DNA of 64,000 nucleotides from Pseudidiomarina insulisalsae (lineage in GTDB: Bacteria > Pseudomonadota > Gammaproteobacteria > Enterobacterales > Alteromonadaceae): assembly GCF_003987065.1 (NCBI RefSeq), contig NZ_PIPY01000005.1, positions 1 to 64,000 of the forward strand, read 5' to 3'. Of this stretch, positions 59,250 through 64,000 are shown piece by piece (the stretch's first letter is position 1; every line of letters starts with the position of its first letter). The notes under the pieces are model-generated. The model saw nothing but the letters and a program-made list of their open reading frames with translations, ran no database searches and was not told the DNA's origin. The translations under genes and the position numbers were made by a program.

Positions 59250-61148
59250 ATGCAGCCGGATTTTAGTGAACTGAATCGCTTTTTATTAGACTGCCCGCCC
59301 TTTGACTTGCTTAGCGACGACAAGCGGCAATGGGTCGCTGCCCAGGTCAAAGCTGTTTACCTTAACGAACATAATGTCGATGAGCTTTTCAAAAACTACA
59401 GCCCGGCGCTTTACATTGTGCGCTCGGGCGCTTTTGACTTACTGGCTCCCGATGGCGACCTCATCGAACGCCTCGAATCGCACGATCTCTTCGGTTTCCC
59501 GTCACTGTTAAGCGGCCGCGACGTTGTCAATAAACTGAGCGTGGTCGAAGACGGCATCGTTTACATCATCAGCGCCGAAGTCTTCGACCACCTACGCCAA
59601 CACGCACGCCCCTTTGAGCGTTACTTTATCCACGCCCACGAGCAACGCCTGCTTTCCCGCCCGGGGCAGACCTCCCCCAATTTTGCCGCTAAAAAAGCAG
59701 GGGCAGCCCCTGCTGGCGTGGAGGGGTTGGGGGACGGGGCGTCGTTGCAGCGGCTGGTGGGTGAGGTGGTGGCGCGTCAGGCGGTTTGGCTGTCAAGTAC
59801 GGCGACGATTCAGCAGGCGGCGCAGCGCATGCGTGATGAGAAGATATCGTCGTTGCTGGTGGTGGATGACGGCCGGCTGGTGGGCATTTTAACGGACCGC
59901 GATTTACGTAACCGGGTGGTCGCTCAGGGGTTAGATCCGTCGCTTCATGTGAATGCGGTGATGACGCAGGCGCCCGCTACAATTGCCGCAAAGCAGAGTC
60001 TGCTTGATGCCTTGACGCTGATGACGCAGCACAATATTCACCATATACCGGTGGTTGATGAGAACGACCAACCAGTGGGTATGCTGACCCTTTCGGATTT
60101 GATCCGGCAGCAGAAAAGTGAGCCGGTGATGCTTATCAGCGCACTCAACCGGGCAAAAACGCGCGACGAGTTGGTGCATGAGGCGCGTCAAATTCCCGAG
60201 TACATACACAGCTTTGCGCAGCGGGTGAATCATGCGGCGGCGGTGGGACGGCTGCTGGCCAGCCTGACCGATACTATGACCCGCAAACTGATTGATTTAT
60301 ATGAGCAAAATCACGGCGTTGCGCCGGCAGCGTACGTGTGGCTGGCGTTTGGTTCGCAAGGGCGGGAGGACCAGACGCTCAGTTCCGATCAGGACAACGG
60401 CCTGTTACTGGCTAATGACCTGAATGAAAAGCAGCTGCAATGGTTTGCCGGTCTGGGTGAGTTCGTGTGCGAAGGCCTGGCGGCATGTGGCATCCCCAAG
60501 TGTCCGGGCAATATTATGGCCTCGAACCCTGATTGTCGTCGCACCCGCGCCGGCTGGCTGGAGCGTTTTCGCAGCTGGACTGAGGCGCCCACACCTAAGG
60601 CGTTAATGTACTGCCAGATCTTCTTTGACAGCCGCAATGTGCGTGGCAACAAGCGCCTGTACCAGGCTTATCGGGAGGATGTGGCCAAGCTCGGCCGCTC
60701 GGAGATTTTTCTTGGCAATCTGGCGCGCTTGCAGGCGAATGTGCAGGTGCCGCTGGGCTTATTTAATCGCTTTCGCGGCACCGAGTCAGGGAAAGACAGC
60801 GATCTGATTGACATCAAACGTTACGGTCTGGCGCTGATTAATGACATTGTGCGGCTCTATAGTTTACACGCAGGTCTGACTGAGCCGCGCACACTGACGC
60901 GGCTGGCGCTATTAAGTAACAGTCAGCTGCTGTCAAAAAGTGATAATCAGGCCCTGGCAGAAGCCTGGCAGTTTTTCACGCAGTTACGGTTGCAGCACCA
61001 ATTGGCCGTCTGGGGTACCGAGCGGCCGAAAAATGCGCTGGATCCTGACCAGCTGAGCACTTTGTCACGCCGGCAACTGAAATCTGCCTTTCGTATTATC
61101 AAAGATTGTCAGCAAGGGGTCAGTCTGAAGTTCGGGCGGATCGGTTGA
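59250..61148 (+). CDS. cNMP-binding / CBS / DUF294 nucleotidyltransferase-like regulator
   Basis: A 632-residue soluble protein: cyclic-nucleotide-binding-like domain (about 1-130), a CBS pair (about 170-290; SSLLVVDDGRLVGILTDRDL, HHIPVVDENDQPVGMLTLSD), a DUF294 nucleotidyltransferase-like domain (AFGSQGREDQTLSSDQDNGL) and its C-terminal helical domain (VQVPLGLFNRFRGTESG). It is often found next to actP and a DnaQ-like exonuclease in gammaproteobacteria; the role is unknown, probably nucleotide sensing linked to acetate metabolism. ATG at 59250 has GGAGG; the longer frame from 59022 overlaps actP. Residues about 138-158 are encoded by a family B repeat. Confidence 0.87.
   Translation: MQPDFSELNRFLLDCPPFDLLSDDKRQWVAAQVKAVYLNEHNVDELFKNYSPALYIVRSGAFDLLAPDGDLIERLESHDLFGFPSLLSGRDVVNKLSVVEDGIVYIISAEVFDHLRQHARPFERYFIHAHEQRLLSRPGQTSPNFAAKKAGAAPAGVEGLGDGASLQRLVGEVVARQAVWLSSTATIQQAAQRMRDEKISSLLVVDDGRLVGILTDRDLRNRVVAQGLDPSLHVNAVMTQAPATIAAKQSLLDALTLMTQHNIHHIPVVDENDQPVGMLTLSDLIRQQKSEPVMLISALNRAKTRDELVHEARQIPEYIHSFAQRVNHAAAVGRLLASLTDTMTRKLIDLYEQNHGVAPAAYVWLAFGSQGREDQTLSSDQDNGLLLANDLNEKQLQWFAGLGEFVCEGLAACGIPKCPGNIMASNPDCRRTRAGWLERFRSWTEAPTPKALMYCQIFFDSRNVRGNKRLYQAYREDVAKLGRSEIFLGNLARLQANVQVPLGLFNRFRGTESGKDSDLIDIKRYGLALINDIVRLYSLHAGLTEPRTLTRLALLSNSQLLSKSDNQALAEAWQFFTQLRLQHQLAVWGTERPKNALDPDQLSTLSRRQLKSAFRIIKDCQQGVSLKFGRIG
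59663..59722. repeat. Family B repeat inside the DUF294 gene
   Basis: The GGGGCAGACCTCC box at 59663-59675 and the perfect palindrome AGCAGGGGCAGCCCCTGCT (59696-59714), followed by GGCGTGG, match the intergenic family B layout. It is translated in frame as a linker that includes [12 protein letters not shown], between the cNMP and CBS domains, and does not break the gene. Confidence 0.88.
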
Positions 61149-61777
61149 TGGGCTGGTGGCAGCAGTTGCAGCATTTCTGGCAGCGGCGTCAGCATCTGAA
61201 TCGCGGCTGGCGTGACCATCGTTATATTGCACTTGATGTCGAAACCAGTGGACTGGATGCCAGGCGCGACCAGGTGCTTGCTATTGGCTGGATTGAAGTG
61301 ACGCCGCCAGTGATGGATTTTCAGCATGGTCAGTACTTTGTCACCCAAAGCGCGCCTGAGCTTAAACAGTCACCGGTGGTACATGGACTGGTGCGGCGCG
61401 ACTTTGCCAGCGCTGAAGCGCCAGAAGCAGCATTGCGGGCTCTGGCTGAGGTATTAGAGGGAGCGGTTTTGGTGTGTCATCATGTGCAGTTTGACTGGCA
61501 GTTTCTGCAACGCTTCGCGCGCCAATACAAGGTCAGGTTACGGCCGCTGGCAAAATTCGACACTCTTACCTTTGAAGCCCGCCGTCTGCGCCTACAGCAG
61601 CATCACATTGCCCGCGGCTCGCTCACCTTAAAGGCCTGTCGCAGTCGCTTTGGTTTGCCTGACTATCAGGCGCACCATGCGTTTTCCGATGCCATCGCTT
61701 GTGGTGAGCTGTTTTTGGCGCAGGCGTATCAATATGCCGGACGCACGAATGCGCCGTTAAAAGAGTTGCTGAAATAA
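61148..61777 (+). CDS. DnaQ-like 3'-5' exonuclease
   Basis: A 209-residue DEDD exonuclease: ExoI DVETSGLD with the two acidic ligands, ExoII VCHHVQFDWQFLQ, and ExoIII HHAFSDAIACGELFL with the final His-x4-Asp (DEDDh type). The start shares a base with the preceding stop (TGATG), so it is coupled to the DUF294 gene. Proteins of this kind beside CBS/DUF294 genes probably act on small RNA or DNA ends rather than as the replicative epsilon subunit. Confidence 0.9.
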   Translation: MGWWQQLQHFWQRRQHLNRGWRDHRYIALDVETSGLDARRDQVLAIGWIEVTPPVMDFQHGQYFVTQSAPELKQSPVVHGLVRRDFASAEAPEAALRALAEVLEGAVLVCHHVQFDWQFLQRFARQYKVRLRPLAKFDTLTFEARRLRLQQHHIARGSLTLKACRSRFGLPDYQAHHAFSDAIACGELFLAQAYQYAGRTNAPLKELLK

Positions 61778-61780
61778 AAA

Positions 61781-61804
61781 ACCGCTCCTTAACCAAGGAG
61801 CGGT
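61781..61804 (-). terminator. Terminator, oriented for the leftward LytTR gene
   Basis: Perfect ten-base stem ACCGCTCCTT (61781-61790) / AAGGAGCGGT (61795-61804). On the minus strand it is followed by TTTTTT; on the plus strand it is preceded by A residues and has no T-run. It therefore best serves transcription from the LytTR gene and may weakly stop the exonuclease transcript. Confidence 0.75.
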
Positions 61805-61947
61805 GAAAACGGAAGGACGGTTAAAACCTGTTATCGGGATCCAGGGAGAAGCGATAACTTCGTTCTAACCGACGTCCAGACTACTTCAATTGTGCGCTGT
61901 GTAATTCAATTTGTGATGAATGTGACGCATTCAGCCATGAATGCGTT

Positions 61948-62298
61948 CTAACTGGCCGCGCCGAGTCCCAGACTTTGAAACAAATTGCGGCGGTAGGCAT
62001 CACCAATACGGATCTCCTGACCGTTCTTCAATTCGACCAGCGAATATCGGCCAAGTTCACTGCTGATTTCATGTAACTGCTCAATATTTACAATCGCTGA
62101 ACGGTGTACCCGGACAAAGAGCTCAGAATCAAGGCGCTCGGCCAGCGAACTCAAGGTTTCGCGGTGCAAAATCATGCCCTCCTGCAAATGAATCTCAACG
62201 TAATTCGCGGCACCTTTAATCCAGATAATGTCTTCCACGGCAATGAAGCGAATACGCCCGATGGACTTTACCGGAATAAAATTCACTGAAGTTGTCAT
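61948..62298 (-). CDS. Stand-alone LytTR-domain DNA-binding regulator
   Basis: A 116-residue protein consisting only of a LytTR domain: IRFIAVEDIIWIKGAANYVE, ILHRETLSSLAERL, FVRVHRSAIVNIEQLHEI and the C-terminal LKNGQEIRIGDAYRRNL are family hallmarks. There is no receiver domain, so its activity is not set by phosphorylation within the same protein. It is divergent from an S9 peptidase gene, and the shared gap holds four direct CTTAA repeats at ten-base steps, a likely binding site. Confidence 0.9.
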   Translation of the reverse strand: MTTSVNFIPVKSIGRIRFIAVEDIIWIKGAANYVEIHLQEGMILHRETLSSLAERLDSELFVRVHRSAIVNIEQLHEISSELGRYSLVELKNGQEIRIGDAYRRNLFQSLGLGAAS

Positions 62299-62372
62299 AA
62301 CCCACCTCGTTTTAGTTTTACTCTGCTCAGTTGCGGTGGAAAAACTATGGCAAGGCTCTGCTACAAACTCTA

Positions 62373-62407
62373 CTTAAGCCTTCTTAAAGGTTCTTAAAGA
62401 GCCTTAA
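62373..62407. promoter_or_regulatory. Four direct CTTAA repeats at exact 10-bp spacing
   Basis: CTTAA occurs at 62373, 62383, 62393 and 62403, with the extended unit TTCTTAAAG at the second and third. One unit per helical turn places all four on one face of the DNA, as expected for cooperative binding by a LytTR-type regulator, whose sites are usually direct repeats. It lies 75 bases before the LytTR start and 123 before the S9 peptidase start. Confidence 0.6.
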
Positions 62408-62529
62408 AAACCAAACAAAACAGTACGTTATGTATTTCAAAAGAATAAAAATCTTTCCCTTTTTTAAGAAAAACTTCTATGGTTAACAGGTCGATTTAGC
62501 AACGGATACCACATAATCAGGAGAATCTT

Positions 62530-64000
62530 ATGGTGATTTCCCGTGTTAGCAGCGCCATGCTGCTTGGTCTGGGCTGCCTGCTGGCCGCACCGACTCAGGC
62601 ACTGGCAGTGCAGGAAACAATGGCGACTCCAACGGTAGATGCCGATGTCCGCACGCTTAATAATGGCAATTTGGTACTGGATAATATTCCGCCCATTCCC
62701 GCCCGCATTGGCGAGCAATTGAACCGTTTTCAGAACGTGCGCTCGGCTTCTTTTCGCAACTTTACCGCTGATGGTGACGCTATTTATATCAGCACCCGGT
62801 TTGGCGATGTGGCACAAATACACAAAGTCAGCGAAGCAGGGGGTTATCGCCAGCAACTGACGTTTTTTGATGAGCCGGTCGGTGGTCTGGCGCGCAAGCC
62901 AGAAAGTAATACCATGATTTTCAGTATGGATGCCGGCGGTAATGAGTTTAGCCAGCTGTTCCTGCTTGACCCGGACTCAGGTGACTACCACATGATCAGT
63001 GACGGCGAGTCGCGAAACGGTGCTGTGGTGTGGAGTCAGGACGGTGCGAAGATTGCTTATCAAAGTACCCGTCGTGATGGCCGCTCCAACGATATCTGGG
63101 TGATGGACCCGCAGCAGCCGGAGCAGGCGCAACTGGCGCTGGCTGCCCCTGATGGCAGTTGGTGGGGACCGGTGGACTGGCATCCTGATGGCGACACCTT
63201 GCTGGTGGTACAGTACACCAGCATTACCGATGTCAAAATTCATCAGCTCGATTTACAAGAGGGTGAACTTACTCTGCTTGAAGGCAGTGATGTTGGCAGT
63301 AATGCCAACTTCCCGCTGGGCTATCGTAAAGACGGCAAAGGTTATTTCTTTACCACCGATCAATTTTCTGACTTTACCCAGTTAGCGTTTCGCAACACTG
63401 ACACCGGTGAAGTAAGGGTGATCACCAAAGACATTAACTGGAACGTCGATAATTTTGCCCTCAGTGATGACGGTAAACAGGCGGCATTTACCATTAATGA
63501 AGAAGGGATGAGTCAGCTGTACCGCCTGGATCCGATGAGCTTTAAGGTAACCCGGGTCAAAGGGCTGCCCATTGGTGTGGTCGGTGGTTTAACTTTTAAC
63601 CCGGCCGGAGATCAGCTGGCGCTTAGCATCAACACGCCCAAATCACCTACCGATGTGTACTTACTGGATAGTGAGAACAGCCTCAAGCGCTGGACCTTCA
63701 GTGAAGTGGGCGGGCTGAATACGGACAACTTTGTTGAACCTGAGCTGGTGCGTTTTAGCAGCTTCGATGGCCTGGAAGTTCCCGCTTTCGTCTATAAACC
63801 TAAAAGCGAAGGGCCGCACCCGGTGATTATTTCTATTCATGGTGGGCCAGAGTCGCAGTACCGCCCTTATTTCAGTAGTACCGTGCAATTATGGTTACAG
63901 GAGCTGGGCGCCGCGGTGATTGCGCCTAATGTACGTGGCTCTGCCGGATACGGTAAAGAGTATGTCAGCCTCGATAATGGTTTTAATCGCGAAGATTCGG
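62530..64000 (+). CDS. S9-family prolyl oligopeptidase, 5' part (cut by window edge)
   Basis: The first 490 residues of an exported S9 peptidase: signal peptide ending near ALAVQ, then a seven-bladed TolB-like propeller with repeats such as VVWSQDGAKIAYQSTRRDGR and GGLTFNPAGDQLALSINTP. The hydrolase domain begins VIISIHGGPESQYRPYFSST and VRGSAGYGKEYV; the nucleophile elbow and the remaining triad lie beyond the window. Hydrolyses peptides in the periplasm or outside. GGAGAAT precedes the ATG by about five bases. The frame is open to the edge with no defects. Confidence 0.92.
   Translation, partial: MVISRVSSAMLLGLGCLLAAPTQALAVQETMATPTVDADVRTLNNGNLVLDNIPPIPARIGEQLNRFQNVRSASFRNFTADGDAIYISTRFGDVAQIHKVSEAGGYRQQLTFFDEPVGGLARKPESNTMIFSMDAGGNEFSQLFLLDPDSGDYHMISDGESRNGAVVWSQDGAKIAYQSTRRDGRSNDIWVMDPQQPEQAQLALAAPDGSWWGPVDWHPDGDTLLVVQYTSITDVKIHQLDLQEGELTLLEGSDVGSNANFPLGYRKDGKGYFFTTDQFSDFTQLAFRNTDTGEVRVITKDINWNVDNFALSDDGKQAAFTINEEGMSQLYRLDPMSFKVTRVKGLPIGVVGGLTFNPAGDQLALSINTPKSPTDVYLLDSENSLKRWTFSEVGGLNTDNFVEPELVRFSSFDGLEVPAFVYKPKSEGPHPVIISIHGGPESQYRPYFSSTVQLWLQELGAAVIAPNVRGSAGYGKEYVSLDNGFNREDS

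Noticed and set aside
61781-61804. Terminator of the exonuclease gene on the plus strand
   Set aside because: The T-run is only on the minus-strand side, so it is assigned to the LytTR gene.

Overview
The window looks like a chromosomal segment of a marine gammaproteobacterium in the Alteromonadales, most likely the Idiomarinaceae. This is inferred from gene content: a fused cysNC next to cysD, an acs-crbR ... crbS-DUF4212-actP acetate locus, a DcaP-like porin, csrA, a WbpM/CapD-type membrane epimerase, a secreted subtilase with a GlyGly-CTERM-like tail, and four c-di-GMP enzymes. No rRNA, tRNA or CRISPR array was seen.

Layout. 1-2.2 kb is an insertion-sequence graveyard (the end of an IS3-type element, an IS3 orfB fragment fused to a decayed IS66 tnpA/tnpB) holding two small membrane-protein genes. 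2.2-5.0 kb is an AT-rich two-gene cassette, an SF1 helicase with a DUF2290-like partner, and is a candidate defence unit. 5.1-9.2 kb carries sulfate activation (cysD-cysNC) and galE. 9.6-12.4 kb is a FIST-PAS-GGDEF-EAL protein. 12.5-17 kb holds a ClpP-fold membrane protein broken by a stop codon, an uncharacterised three-gene operon ending in a trypsin-like protease, and a small secreted protein. 17.3-21.4 kb has a DUF748 protein, cysQ and a ZIP-like transporter. 21.5-28.1 kb is a three-gene overlapping unit (lipoprotein, TonB-dependent receptor, di-heme peroxidase). 28.3-31 kb is a CphA-like ATP-grasp ligase with a degenerate Mur domain, coupled to a methyltransferase. 31-38.8 kb has two GGDEF proteins, a serine hydrolase, a REP-associated transposase (RAYT) and a beta-CASP hydrolase. 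39-44.5 kb has the CapD-like epimerase, csrA, a small unknown protein and a large GGDEF/EAL protein. 44.6-61.8 kb is the acetate region (porin, acs, crbR, subtilase, lipoprotein, crbS, DUF4212-actP, DUF294 protein, exonuclease). The right end has a stand-alone LytTR regulator and the start of an S9 peptidase.

How the genes work together. CysD and CysNC make APS/PAPS and CysQ removes PAP. Acs, the ActP-type symporter, the CrbS sensor and the CrbR regulator form one acetate-scavenging circuit. A shared dyad, GAC(C/T)ATGGTC, lies in both the porin/acs and the crbS/DUF4212 intergenic regions and is a candidate CrbR operator.

The strongest non-genic signal is repeats. Family A is a 105-bp pair of inverted hairpins starting with GTAG (two full copies and one partial, 8-12.5 kb). 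Family B hairpins have a GGGC(A/T)GCCC core (20-36 kb and 59.7 kb), flank the RAYT gene on both sides, abut stop codons, and occur inside two open reading frames. A third family, built on ATATCCAGTAAC, makes a long inverted repeat after the GGDEF/EAL gene and a tandem array just before acs.
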